Shown in pieces: positions 1 to 13,500 of a DNA stretch of 64,000 nt. The notes beneath the pieces were generated by a model. That model was not told the DNA's origin. It searched no databases and saw only the letters and a program-made list of their open reading frames with translations. The position numbers were made by a program, and so were the translations under genes. Every line of letters begins with the position of its first letter. Within the stretch, counting starts at the first letter, position 1. Origin of the DNA: Taenia hydatigena (lineage: Eukaryota; Platyhelminthes; Cestoda; Cyclophyllidea; Taeniidae); assembly GCA_036345935.2 (NCBI GenBank), contig JADWOT020000141.1, positions 1-64,000 on the forward strand. Reading direction: 5' to 3'.

Positions 1-213
1 CGATTTTGGAAATCCAGATTCGTTTCGAACGCCCCTTGCACGTTTGATTGGCAGAGCGGCGCCAAAAATGTGTTGACTATCAGCAATAGGACGCGTATAG
101 AAGGAAGTGATGCAAAGGACACATAAACTGGTCAAAAATATAGTAGCTTTCTATACAAAATTCGCGCTGTGACGACATTGCCTAAATTTGATGGCTGTTC
201 CTCCCCTGAAATC

Positions 214-1895
214 TCTCACTTACCACTCACCCAAACAGACAATGATGGTGAAGCCCCGCATGATGCTATCCACATCGAGGCTAGAAAAATAGCATGATTG
301 AAGAGAAATCTTTATAAAACTACTCAGTAGTGCTGTTGGGTGTGAAACATGATGAAGTTAATCGGTTTCTAGCTGCGGAAACAACAAAGACTTCTTTGGT
401 GACTAATCCGGCAGATCCTTCTAGGTCCCAGGTGGGGTTCAGGCTCTGAAAGTGTAGCAGAGAGATCACGGAAAAATGGCAATGAAGAGACAGGGAGGGG
501 AGAAGAGACCTTATAGATACTTGCTTTGGCTGAGCTAAAAGAAAGATGCTACGGGAAGAATTTGGGCTCAATTCGGGCAAATTAATGTTCCGATTGCACT
601 CCCACTATTATTGATCTTTAAGCACCAAAAGCGCCTTGTTGGTTGTGTAACCGCCATGCTGCCTAGCTAATTACCGCATTAGCCGTACTTCAGTAATTTG
701 TGTAGTTGAGTTGCTAATGCTTCAAATCCCAATCACAAATTGTATCGAACTTAGGTTTCCATGGTCCAATCGCTGCGCTCTTAGGCTCAAGCCAAAGCAT
801 CTCTTTGCATCACTTGCACCGCATGCGCTTGCATCCGAACAGGCGACTGTAAAAATGGCTGTTGCAGCATAAATGCGTGACACTGGGTCGTATGGATTGA
901 GGCGGGGCTACAAACGCAGGATGGCACAAAATTGGCTTACACAGTTGTGGATACGACTGTGCTAAAGTGCAGTTCGCAGAGAAGATAGCAGATTTTACGC
1001 TAAGTAGGGTTACGCCTATGAGGCTATAAAAATCAGTGTCGACCAAGTCTTGCAAAGATGTGTTTGGGCCGAAGAAGACATTCTAACCCCATCCAAAGGT
1101 GTGATTCTTCACTTGGATGTTGTCATACCTTGAATTTTGCACTCAGTTTACAAAGCGAAAATTGGGTATAGATTTCTTGGAAATGGATCTACCAGGCGGC
1201 AGAATGTTTAGCAGTCTGAACTGAGTACAGGAAAACTCTGGTGTCTGGATGACACATCATGTCATCAGATTGATTACAGTGCAGTAGTTCATAAAGGCGA
1301 CAAATAGGTGGGCGCTGGTTAAGATTGCGCAGGGTTAATCTGAGTCTAATGGCAAAGCTGTGATGCTGCTAACGTGTAAATAGACGCATGCATATCCTCC
1401 CTGCTGACTTCCCTTTAACCATTTCTTCAACCAAGGACTAGAATGTGTCACAGAAACGGATAATCAAAGATTCTTTGATAGTTTCTTAGTAGTGAATCCC
1501 TTTCCATCTCCCGAAATCCATAGCATGATTATATAAATTTATGCAGATTTGTAAATCTAAGCCGCTTCATTTACCTTCCATACAGGCGGTGTCATTAAGA
1601 AGCTTACGCCGCCATCAATGGTTGCTTATTTGGGTGAGTGAGTAAAGAGTTGAAGGAAAGAGTGGGTATGAATGCTTCCAGTAATGCCACCATGTCTAAA
1701 TACAACCTCTTTTCTCTTGAAAAACCACTAGGAATGAAAGAAAATTTTAGTTAAGTAGAGTAAATGTCGGTGAGATAGAGAACTGGGTTAAGAGTAGGAT
1801 AGGGAGGGATGGTAGATAGGAAGAGGAAGCCAAAGCAGGTGTAGAAAGAATAAACTACCTTCATAATGCAATTGATAAAAAAAGGATATAACCGC
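214..1895 (-). repeat. R1 dispersed element (left-arm copy)
   Basis: Core about 214-1648, bounded by imperfect inverted termini. The left end reads ACTCACCCAAA followed by CAGACAATGATGG. The right end, in complement, reads ACTCACTCACCCAAA followed by a matching ATTGATGG. Homology with the copy at 41.57 kb runs on to about 1895. No open frame above 86 codons, so it is non-autonomous. The other copies are the right arm, 31660-32825 and 41566-42290. Confidence 0.7.
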
Positions 1896-2059
1896 TTCGG
1901 AAACATGTTATAAATTTCCAATTCCGTTAAGCGTTAGGTGCTCACAAATGCATTTTCTGACCTAGACTAATCACGCACCGACGTCGTCAATGTTCAATCC
2001 TGGAACACTTTAGCATTTCTATCGACTCACATGCCTTTCTGCCTTTCCACATTTCCTCC

Positions 2060-2400
2060 TTCACCACCGTACTCCCTCAGTTTTCTTTGCCAATATAGAC
2101 AATTTGCATTTTGGTCACACCTGAATTGTCGGAATTTGCCCTTAAGAAATTAAGAAAGCAGCCTTCTCACTCCTAACTTTATCAGATTCTTGATCAAAGA
2201 GGTTAAAGTGAGCGCACCCTTATCATTTTGTCCTCCTAGCTTTTCTTGTCAAAATAGACGCTTCTTCCACCGGACTTGAACTGCCTCAGCCTCTTGCAGA
2301 ACTAAATGTGTTGCTGATTTCTGATGTATAAAACTAACGAAAGTTTGCACCCTTCCTATTTCTAACTTTACCAAACTATAATCCTTGCACTACGGTCACA
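2060..2400 (+). repeat. Diverged tandem duplication, about 165 bp x 2 (left arm)
   Basis: The block ctcagttttctttgccaat...atagac near 2076 recurs as ctagcttttcttgtcaaaatagac near 2237. It is followed in both units by related cctaacttta and gcacccttc segments. It is mirrored at 19584-19924 in the right arm. Confidence 0.45.
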
Positions 2401-4036
2401 TCTAAATGGAAAAATAGTAAAATGGGAACGGCTGCGAGCATTTACTAAAGAAAGCATGATACCAAGTTACAGTCCTGATTAATTTGGGATCACATAAAGG
2501 CGAGAAGATTTCTGCTTTATATCAAGGCGACTGTTCCACTTCCTCCAAAAGTTGAGTTAACTGCCAAAAGTACCGTGAGTGTAGGTGGCGAGGCATAAGC
2601 ATTTCACAATCTTGGATAACAGTCTCGATTGTATGCTAAATTCAGTTCAGCAAAGGTCTTGACAGGATTGCCAATTTAAAGGCTGCTCATAACAAAGAAG
2701 GGGAAAAGAAACACCACGTGGTCTAAAAGGAGTAGAGCAAAACGTTAGTCACTTGTCGAGTAAGTAGTAACTGTTTTTTCAAAAAGAAATTACTATATTC
2801 TCCCTTGATCCTACTTGGACTGAAGCTACTAACTAACTAAAAATAGAAGCATTAGGCTCATGTAAATCTTTGCTTGCAATTACTACACTACTTCTCCGCA
2901 CTTGAGTCCCAGAGCTGGTAAACTAAGCTACTCCAGCAAATATCCGGCCACGATCATGTCGGCGTCGCAATTCTTACACAACATTTGTTCAGCCAGGAGC
3001 CCACAGCAAAGATATGTTCTAGTGACTCTTTTCACTTTATCATCTTAACTAAGTCTTTTCCTTCTGTTGGTTCCTGATTGGCGCACTTCTCGAAGACTAC
3101 TACCCTTCGATGACTGCCTTAAGTATGTGCAGCAATTGTGTCTAATGTCTACCTCATCGTCACATCTGAAGCGTCTTTGCTCTCTGCTACGATCCCAGTA
3201 CTTGTTATCGCACAGGAATACGTCAGATACCTCGACGACTGAGGAAGGTCTATAGTGCACGCAGTTATCATTAAACATATTCCAATGTAAACCTTAAACT
3301 AAACTGACTGCATCAATGTTTGCATTGAAATCCTATGAATCCCAACAGTCAGCTTCATTGAATAATGGTGACTTCCTTGTGCCATACTGCACCGCACAGC
3401 CTCAAAAATGAGAATGCTATGCTTCATTCTACAACCCTATCCTTATTCTCTACGCTGCATCCTTTTGATGCATTTTGGGATTTTGTATTCTTATCTTCAT
3501 TTTCCAATATTTTAACAAAAAATCCAGCTTTGTGTGCAGCAGTGAAGAGAATAAAAGCGATTGCACTAATAAAAGCAGCATGCTTGACTTATGTCAAACA
3601 TATGCTTTCTCGCAGAGCTAATAGCTGCTAAGTTTAGGCGGCCCGCTGCAGAATTCTAGAAAGCAAACAAGCAGCTATTAATAATTTTACTTGAAAAACG
3701 CGTGTATAATTCATTAAAATACCTAGTGACTTATAAATGCACGCCTAAATGTTAATAATATGGCATTTCCATGGTGACATCTAAGTTATCGAAACTACCG
3801 CTGGGGTATGATTTAACTCAGTGAAATGCGATGTTTGCCTTTTATATCCATCGAGCATTCTTACTTAGTTTTACACAATCTGGAAAATCCCTTTTAAAAT
3901 CTGTACGATTCACATGATCATGTTCTGCGCATTGAACCTCTTACCCTGCTAAGATATCAGCTTAAAGTAGGAAGGCAATATCTTCAAGTAAGCATCACTG
4001 AGAACTTACGGGTTTCGCTCACAGATTAGCGTATGC

Positions 4037-4964
4037 TCACATTCCGCGAAACACATTGCGCCAAATGTCTACAAAAAAGAGGACACTAAGGCGTCACAAC
4101 ATGCACTCATTACAAAAATAAGTCCGTCAAAGGAACACTCACGAATATGATGCGAACGTATGTGATCTAACATCGCTTCAAACCTAGAATATCCGGAAAA
4201 GCATTCTGTACAGTAAAAGCGCACCTCCGAATTCGCCATTCTTTGGGCTGAAGCATTGTGTAACGAAGCAAAATTTAGAAGAAGTTTGTGTAGAAAGTCA
4301 AAGCTTCGGCTGGAGAACAGCCCATGCAGGAAATTATGATTAAGGGTTAACAGATGCTCACTCACCAATATGCGTTCCGATGAAATGACTGAGAAGCAAA
4401 GAGAAGGTTGCGAATTGATCGAGGCACACATGGCATACATTGTGTTCCCAGACTGTTCCGAGGATCAAAGGAAGTTTTACGACATGTAAGAATGCATGTG
4501 GTAAAAATGGAAAGATTTAATAAGTTTCCTTACTTTTCTGATGCCACAAGAGCCTCCCGTAGGATCTGTGAGACTCCTGGCAAATCGGACAATGCAGTTC
4601 CACGGTGACTAAAAACACGCCACGCATGCGCAAAAGAGGAGGCTAAGATCGTAAAGCGATTTACTTGATTCGGCTCTTCATTGCGCGTCTCATCGTTATT
4701 CAGATTAAATCAGAGTCGCTTTACTTGCTACATTTTATTTATGCAACAACCTGATGCAAAACCAGTAGGCATAAGCACAAATACTTATTCACGAATACAT
4801 GAATGCATTCGCACAGAGATATGCATCTAAAAATGAGAAATTCCTACCATGATGCTCGCGAATAAAGTGCTCAAGGCCTGAGAAAGCGTTGGTGAACACG
4901 GCAGAGCAAGTTGTACAAACGCAGAAAAACATTCGAACGATGGAATTGGCAAGTTGCGCAAAAA
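4037..4964 (-). CDS. C2H2 zinc-finger protein, four fingers, five 3' exons (left palindrome copy)
   Basis: Partial gene: the start codon and any upstream exons were not identified. Exons on the minus strand, in transcript order: A 4848-4964 (5' edge uncertain, possibly 4976), B 4534-4608, C 4366-4452, D 4143-4247, E 4037-4068. Every intron is phase 1 with GT at the donor and AG at the acceptor, and all junctions keep frame. Exon A encodes CxCxxC-x12-H-x4-H. Exon B encodes CPIC-x12-H, and its last His (H-x5-H) falls at the start of exon C. Exon C then encodes CHVC-x12-H-x4-H, and exon D CTEC-x12-H-x3-H. Exon E reaches a stop after about ten codons in the phase-1 frame. C2H2 fingers of this spacing bind zinc and usually DNA or RNA, so a nuclear nucleic-acid-binding role is likely, but the target is unknown. 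It is the mirror of the right-arm copy. Confidence 0.75.
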
Positions 4965-7509
4965 CTTGCAAAAGAACTTGTGTTGAATTCAACGGATAGG
5001 AATGTGGACTTCCCGGATCTGTTTTCAGCATTACATGTAATCAAATCTCGGAGGAGCGGAACTCGTAAGCAGGACCAAAATTTGAGCAATAAGATCATGT
5101 AATTAAAGTTCATCGTAAAGATTTTTGCTAAGAGCTCCAGTTAAAGATTTATTACGAATTACACTTTCTTCTTTTAAGGGATAAAAGGTGTTTGCCAATA
5201 ATGTCTCTTAATGCACCGCGCATTTTCGAGGAGGATATTTTAGTATGCTTGACCGAGACCAACATTATTTTTGCCATCAGATAAGAAATACTGTTCACTG
5301 TTCCATAACGTGTGTAGGCGAAATCAAAATCGCTAATTAATTATTTGTTTATTACTAATTATTATCATCAGACTTTTGTGAATCTAAGGCGGTACGGATG
5401 TTTGTAGCCCACGAACTTACGCCAAAACAGGTAACGACAGCTTTGATGTGTGCAGTCATTATTTCTAATGTGACTACTGCCTCCTAATTGTCTGTCACAA
5501 TCGCAACAAAAGCCAAATACAATTCACTTTGCTGCAAAGATGGGAACGCTCCTGTGGTAAGCGTTCAAAGAAAGGGAGTTAACGATCCCTTGTTTAAGAG
5601 GCAATTTTAAATCATGTGGTTTGCAATTTATGGTTTAAATGGTCGAATTAACTACTGCTAGTTAAATATTTAAACTATCAGATCTCTCCTAAAGTCATCG
5701 GCAAATTCCAGCTTTCCTAGAAAAGATTATCACTGATTTTACATTCTATAGGCATAATACAATCAAGAAAATGTTCCACTATTCGTCACAATTTTGCCAA
5801 GTCAGTGTTTCGGTGTACATCAGTTCGAATCCTGTTAATGTAATTATTTGCTTGAATACAAACGTAGCAGAATTTAAATTTTGCATTTGAAGCGTCAGCA
5901 TTAGTGGCTTTAAATTTTCTTGGTCATGGTAAAGTGTCTGCACGTTGAGTACGTTTGACAGCCATCTAAACTATTAACTCACCAAGGAAAAAATCCCTTC
6001 CTCTGCTCGATGTCATTTTTACCACGAGAGAAGTCCGATACTTACTTAGTGAGAAGGAAATCTAATTAAAATCTTTGAAGACTATTCAGAATCTTGGATT
6101 GTAAGAGGATTACACGTCCTTTCCGCACATTTCTCCAGTACCATATTTGCGAACCTTATATCCTGGCACCAGTTTGTGCATGCCTGCATGCGCAATAGAC
6201 TGTGAGCATGTATCTAGAAATTGGGGTAGAGGAAGCTATGTTGTTGCTTTCGCAGCCTGGAGCACGCGCCGGCTAATATTTGATTGGGAATGGATATTAC
6301 ATGGTTCTGGTGATTGTCTTTCTAGAGCACACATGCCAGGCAGCCCTGCGCAGCTACATATCATTATTTTTTGTGAAACCAGAATGCAGCTTTCTGCTAC
6401 GTCTTATAGCTATTTGTTCTCTTCAAGTTCAAGGGGTTAATAGGCTACAACTTCTTCCAGAACTACGACATCTCTCATATGTCGCAATGCAATATTTCTA
6501 TAAATGCTTGTAAATATAGTATTTAGGTTATCTTTTGTCCAATAGAAAATTCTCCTACAGAATGCGTGTAAGACACTTCTATCGGTCTAATCCCATGTGC
6601 ATGACTTTTAAGATGCACTTCATCACCAGCGTTTAAGCAGCCTGCAGAAAAGTGTCCCAGCGTCACTTGTTTTGGTTCTGTTTAAGATTCGACTCATGAT
6701 TCCTGGCATTTTGTTGGGTGCAAAATATTAGCGATGAAGACGATCGGTTGAAACGCGGAAGAAATGGATTACCTAATAGCCAGTATGTACTTTTTTGAAC
6801 AACTGTTTCTACTAATTGAACTCAGTAGTAATTTATTTCGCAAAAAGAAATGTCAGTTGAGTTTAAAAATTGAAGCTGATAAAGGCCATCCAGAGGTGTC
6901 AAACAAGTGCAGTGGTTTCGAAAACTTATATTATGTGCTACTACTAACCCTAAATGATAACTGACGTTAAGACCTTATGCAGTAGGGGTTGAAGCACACT
7001 TATGCCTTGCATTTTAAATGACCACTACCTTAAAAGACTGTTGATGGTGGTACAGGTGAACACAGATGCCAACGCAGTGCCAAAGCTTGCGTTATTGAAG
7101 TGCGCAGCACCGTTCATTTTGTATGGGTTCATATGAAATCTCTTGCGCTGTTTTAGAACACTGACCAGAAATTTCCCCTAGGGCTATTGTTATTCTGTCT
7201 CGCTTGTCCGGCGGGCTATATTTGTATTAGAAAGGTCTTTGCGATTCCCACAACTTTGTGCAGAAGTGAACCAATTTGAATACCGTACTGATTCTTAGCC
7301 TTTCATTTGCACGAATTTTAGGTTATTACAAAATTACCCAGATAGAATTTGCGGTGGGAGCGGTGTGCAATATGGCTGTAAAGATCGAGTGGAGATGTAA
7401 AGGAGTAGAGGAATTGGGCTAACACGATAGTGAGTAATGAACTCGAGACAGAGCGACAAGACCAAAACACAGCAGGCGGAGGTTGCCAAGAGAGGAATCT
7501 ATAAATTGA

Positions 7510-7583
7510 GCTGTTGTGGCCCAATGGATAAGGCGTCTGTCCCCAAGATAGAAGGATGCGGTTCTGAGTTCTGTCACTGGTGC
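7510..7583 (+). repeat. Degenerate tRNA-like sequence, possible SINE head
   Basis: The stretch tggcccaatggataaggc matches the D-arm and A box of arginine-type tRNAs, and a five-pair anticodon stem (tctgt/ataga) encloses a seven-base loop. The conserved T before the anticodon is missing. The B-box region (ggttctgagttct) has an extra base, and the T stem and acceptor stem do not pair. So this is not a working tRNA; it is a pseudo-tRNA or the head of a tRNA-derived SINE. I noticed no second copy in the window. Confidence 0.45.
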
Positions 7584-10500
7584 CTTGTTGGTGACTTCAC
7601 CAAGCCAATTGCTCTCCTGTCAGTGGCGTCAGTGATGACTCAATAATTGGCGATGCGATATCTAACTCAACATTCCTCGCTAGTTAAGTCTCCTCATTCC
7701 GTATGTGGAGATAACTTTTGCCGTCGCTCCATTAGCTCCTCCAGCTTGAGGTTGTGTGCGCGCAAGAATGCACGTAGCTATAAAGGCATGTAAATTGACA
7801 GAAGTTATGGAGCTGACCACGTGTGGCATTGCCTTTCTGCTCCTACAATGGTGTCTACAGAGATTTGACCTCGAATGGGATGAATATGGTTTGCTAGCCT
7901 TAACGGCTATACCATGGTAACACCTAGATTAGCAATCGCCCATTGTTTCAATGATAAATTGTTCTTTCGAATTCTGTCTGTTCTTTCAGCCAGCAATGGG
8001 TAGATGTTCACAGCAAAGCATTTGAGCAGAATGGGTTAGAGTGGTTTTAATGTCAGCTAGGTGCATGTTAGCAGCTCCCCGGAGATGATGGTTAGAAGTG
8101 TAGACGCAGAATAATAACGCATTTGTAGGTAAAAGCCAAGATGGAGGATGGTAGTGGCCGTGCGGATGCGACCCAGCCTGTCTAAAGGTAAGATTCGCAA
8201 CCTAAGTGCTTGATATTCCGAATCCGCCCTTCAAACACCATCTCCTTTGACTTATTTCTCCATGCGTCAATGAAGGCTGCAATACTTAATATCTAACGGG
8301 CGTCAGAGACCCCAAGCTGGATAGTAATTCTCCCTTGCGGAAGTGCAGAGGATCCACCAGATGGGTTATGCAGTCATAGTCCTAATGCCTATACGCATTC
8401 TCTAAAAATCTTATTCGGTTGATAACATAATCCATGCCTCTTAAGCGCAGCAACTCTCACTTATGCAAGCTGGATGCTTATGTATTGGATACTAATTTGT
8501 TGGACAATGATTGACAGATAATACTTTTGGTGCTCTTTAACCGAGACATGCGTTCCTAATGCCACATCGCATAAGTTAAAAGCATATGACTAGGCGAGCG
8601 TGCTTAATTACGTGAAGTTGGTTGTGAACAAACGTGGATAAAAGCACTGGGGTCTTCTCATGCAGTCAAGAACTGCACTCACTTAATTGCAATTATAGAA
8701 TCATTCTTAGTCATCAAGGAGAGATTGCGCGTCAACAAACTTTGAACTCTCAAAGTATTTAGAGTGCTTTCTTTGGATCAATTGCTATTAGTAAGCAGGA
8801 TTCGTTTGCGCATTTAAAATTTTGTCTGCTGATTTAACGAAAACATCCAACTGTTAGTTGATATTTACTTCCAGATGATTAGGAAAAGTTAAGAGCTTGA
8901 GGCTAAAATGGGGAAGCAAAAAGCTAAAGTTTGGTGACCGAGAGTTGAACAAATAAAAATAGCAAGCAGGTATTTCTAGCAACAGTGTTATCATTAAACT
9001 ATTGCCTAAAAAGGCAAAGTGGATGACATCGCATTTTTATTACGAAACAATTGAATAGTTTAGCTAGAGAAGGCGAGGCAAAGAATTGACATTGCATTAT
9101 TGGCCCTTATCAAACCGCTGCAGTGTTTTATCTGCATTGCTTAGTATTGTTTTTGGTATTGACGAAATTGGAAATGAAGGACAAAACTTTAGTTGGAGAA
9201 TGGTACAAAATGAATCTAGATTATTGCTAAATGCGGATGCAACAAATGGAACGCAAAAACAGTTAGGAACAAGGAAGGTAACCGGTTTCCAATGAGCAAA
9301 GTGTCCCTGAGGACATTGGGCAGAAATTATTCGCAGATCAATTCAAGAATTGAGAGTTAGGTATTGTTAGGAAAATAGCTATGCTATTCGAATAATGAGG
9401 AAATAAATGCGAGAAAAACAGATTTAAGCACAATGCAAAAGTGTGTAAAGATTTTGTTTTGATAGGTAAAGTAAAGCGGTTGTATTTGAAAGCAATCGCG
9501 CTATATTTTGCATAAGTGTTCACGCATACTGCTAAGCATTCGGCAACCGTCAGCGATGTTTATGGGATCAGATATAATAAGCTGACTCCTCCAATGAAGC
9601 CAAACAGGATCCACTTTGCCATCTAAATGTGTTTCACTAGCACTCACTTTATTGTTTCACTAACTTTAACAACTAGACGCAGTGACTGCGTTGCAAGACC
9701 TATCTGCGACAAGATTTAGTAATAACAAACACAGACTGTGCTGGTCAAGACCGGCATCATGGCCCGTGAAGGAGCAAAGTACTTACATTTTTGCTCTTTT
9801 AAGGACTCGGTATAATGTGCACTATCCTGCAGGAACCCAGTTTAGCAGTATTGACGGTTTGCATGAAAGGACTGTTGAGTAGAAGGGGCACTGTATCAAC
9901 ATAACATCGCACTATCATTTTCTCCCTGGCAAACCACCATTGCGATGCGAATGCTTTAGCCAAGAATGACGACCATGGTAGGGTCGATCGCTAGTCCTAG
10001 GCTAATTTGGTCGCTGCCTTTCTTCGATTAACTATGACCGAAATCTACTCTATCTACTTCAGCACAGACAACTTCTCGCTTCCAACATTTTAGCAGTAGT
10101 CACGATTAAAATCGGTACTCTACAGCGAAACCCATCTTTCGCGCTATATCATCTGAAATCACGTGATGAAAATGGAATACTGCCTTTCTTTATCTATTTT
10201 GACAGATTCTGCCGATCAACGTTTCATTGATTAACACCCTGGTTTTCTTGTAATCTATTCTACCTTAAAATATTCATTATCCTACTTATCTTTATAAGTT
10301 TTAGGCAGCATAAACAGTTTTATATTGCCAGAATAATAAACCACTTAATGGCTCAAACATTGAGGCTATCCGCAGGCATTTGCTTTATTTAAGTATATTG
10401 ATCCAGATATCCTGCCCATACAGTGAAACGTTCAGGCAAATATAGACAATGATCTAGGATGGTCTACTTCTTTTCTGCAGTACGGGCAATAATAAATGTT

Positions 10501-13500
10501 GATATTTTAAGGCTTCCTTTCGGTATAGTTCTACTGTAATCGCTGGCACTTGACTGACGAATTTCGCGAGGACAAATACAGGCTCAAAAGAGCAGCTTTG
10601 TCATCCTACTACTGTTGTTTTAATTGACTATATTCCTGCCATTCGAGTTTCTACTTTATTGCGCTGAGCATATCACGCCCCCGCCTTCCGTTTCAACTTA
10701 TGGTATACTTTTCAATTATTGCATTTAGTATCGGTAGCTTTTGCTAAAAGGATGGATTGCATAGCCACAAATGCACTTACTTACCTGTTTGCACTTTTGA
10801 TCTTTTCTGATTTATTTAGCCAGTAAGTGGGGGTAGAAACAGAGGCTAAACGAGGTCACTAAGCTAGAATAGCCGGTCTGGAAGTATACAGACTGGCCGA
10901 CATGGCCACATCTCTATTTTAAATTGCTTATCTACTTATCTTCCATGAGTTCCAGAATAATCAATATCTCGCCTGAGTTGGATATTGCTCGATTGAACCT
11001 TCATCGCAATTGGCAAGAAACAAGTTCTAATTCCCGACACTCACATGCGCTTGCTTACTACTTCGCGTGCACGTCATGTAGGAAGAGGAAAGTGAAAAAT
11101 TTGGCTATTCATCACACAATTCGACGTGCACTATTCCGCGTTAGCAGAGGCTGTTTTACGCAAGTCTAAGCAGCAATGTCAGTGCAAACGACTAAGCGAC
11201 GTATCCAAAGAAGCATTGGAACAACTAGCATCGTAAACCCACTCTATTACTGTGCGACCTCGTGATGTCCCCTCGAGAGTCGAACTTGAGTCTTAGGTCT
11301 TAAAATCCCAAATTCTGACCACCATATATTGGTGTCGTCACCGCTGTTATAACTACGGTCAATGTGATGATCACCACCTCTCCTCCTCGCCCTTCGCCGC
11401 CTGGGATGTCTGCTTCCTAAGGCATCTACCGCAACACTGCCACTACCAATGCAGCAGACGTCATTGGAAGTAGAAGTAATTCATACCTACGAAAATGTTG
11501 GCGCTACCTCATTACCGTTGCAAAGAATGGATCGACATGAGAAAGTGGTGTTCTCTGCTTGACAAGTGCGAACTGTATCGGGCTGTGCAATTGCCTTCAA
11601 TTCTAGTTAGTGCTTGAACCAAGCCTTAGCTTCGAATGCATTGAATAGTGCCTCTGCAGCTGCTGTCTTAAGTCCCGTCTCCAGCTAATTTTAGTGCTGA
11701 TTTAAAGCCCATCCTAAATTAGCTAATGGTTTAATGATCTGCTTGATCCCATAACGAAAAGTGGCTCATCGAACATGCTAACTGTGTTGGGAGTGAACAC
11801 CCTCACTGTAGACGAACTGACCTCTTTTATGAGAGACTTTATTGTTTGAATTGTCGAAAACCACTAAAAAGTCATTATTTAATCTATGAGTAGTCTTAGC
11901 CTGAAGTCTCATAACTAGTTTTGCTACGAAAGGCAATCGGTGCCCTATTTGCGTCTAACGATGTTTATGCGACGTTGCTGATGTCTTCTGGCTGGATTCA
12001 ACATGCATTCAGCTAGTTGGGATTGCGTACCACTACTTATTCCAATATGCAGTAAGCCCGAAAAACAGCACATTTCACGATGTGATGTAAGTGATCATGC
12101 TCTACAAAAATTAGGGAATGAATTGGCTGATCCTTTAAATGCGTGTAAGGCAGTAGAAATGTGCTTTCATGCTGACTTCTTGCCCAAGTACCAGTATGCA
12201 ATAAGCAATCAGTAAAAATAAAGGTGTGAGAAGAATTGCCATAGAAGAACAAACAAAGAGGTCTTCGAATGTGTTTGGGTTCAAGATGGGACTTGGTCGT
12301 CACTCTCATTTTAAAAGCAAGTTTTGTTCTATTGGTCACTTCATTGGTCTCTATGAAGAACTCAGGAATGCATCCCTTGTGTGAGCAGTGCAAAATCACA
12401 GTGCTGCCTATTGGTAAAACGGATTTGGCAGTCTTACGTCTACCATTTTATGTGTTGGTAAAGGGAAAGCGGAAGTGAAATCACTTAGTTGCGCTTTTAG
12501 GCGGCTACTAATCCCGCATTTTCTATATCTTTGCAAGAGCATGAGATATCCTTTCAAAGAAATTTTCTTCCCCAATGGATCATTTACTAAGTGTGCGGAT
12601 ATCAGTAGAGGTTAGCTAGTACTAAGGATGCAGTTATTCCGTTTTACGTTGATGTCGGGTTTTCAGCTGTCCAGCATTCCACAACCCGGAAATATTAAAG
12701 AAGGCTCAAGAAAAAGTTACTTCAACTTTCTAGGCACGTACGGGGTTGCTTACAAGTGTCCCGATCAAAAGTCGGGGCATTAGGCTTGAGCATTCTGACC
12801 AAGGTGTACCTCAACTGTTCTCAGGGAAATCGCGCTTCTAGAAGATCCCGAACACCCCTACGTTGTGACGTAAATCCCAAAGACCTATGACCTTTTATGG
12901 TCAAGAACACGTTATTTTATGCGATGGCCAAATGTATATCTAGTTTTTGAATATTTAATTGTGAGTCTCAGGCTGCATTTGGATCCTAATTATAAGAACA
13001 CTGGATTGCTCCTAGGAACTGTTATATTAGGATTTTACTTTGCTGATTTTGCATTTAGTCATTCATGTACTAAATGCAGAAGGCTCTTGGGTATTACCAA
13101 GTGGGGCGCATTATCCACCATGATTTAAACCCAAAACGTGCTGGTCGATGTTGTGAAGGTGGCTGACTTTGACTTCACGCGTCGACTCATGAGTTAGAAG
13201 CCGCTTTCCTTGAAATGCCCTAAAGTATTTGTCTAAATGACTGATCTCAAAATGCTGTAGGTCGGCACTCTATGGTACCGCTATCGTGAGGTTCTGTTGG
13301 GCGAGACCCTCTGTTGTTGCAGCGACCATAAGAGGTTTCTGGGCTGCATTTTCGCAGAATAGGCCGCAGGAGATTCGCTATTCTGCGATGACTCAGAAAT
13401 TAGCAAAATTGTCTGCCCATTCCAAATAAAGGGGGTACTGATAGAGATAAATCGGTGGGGCGTTAAAGAACTGCCTAATTATAACACTGGATTGTTTCTG

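Larger units (their letters stand above)
1..7203 (+). repeat. Left arm of a 7.2-kb near-perfect inverted repeat (palindrome)
   Basis: This arm is the reverse complement of 14781-21983, with p pairing to 21984-p. I compared several stretches by eye (around 25-84, 1741-1800, 2701-2760, 3661-3720, 5101-5160 and 7140-7203) and saw no mismatch. All open frames in the arm recur at exact mirror coordinates with identical translations, so there is no net indel between them. Pairing stops after the cgc at 7201-7203, where this arm continues ttgtccgg and the other arm, read in complement, continues ggaagcaa. The arm holds a zinc-finger gene (4037-4964), an R1 repeat (214-1895) and a weak 165-bp tandem duplication. 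Identity this high implies a recent duplication, continuing gene conversion or an assembly artefact; sequence alone does not decide. Confidence 0.97.

Noticed and set aside
12269..12478. CEQC in a spacer frame as a zinc finger
   Set aside because: No histidines at C2H2 spacing follow, and no splice signals match the finger-exon pattern.
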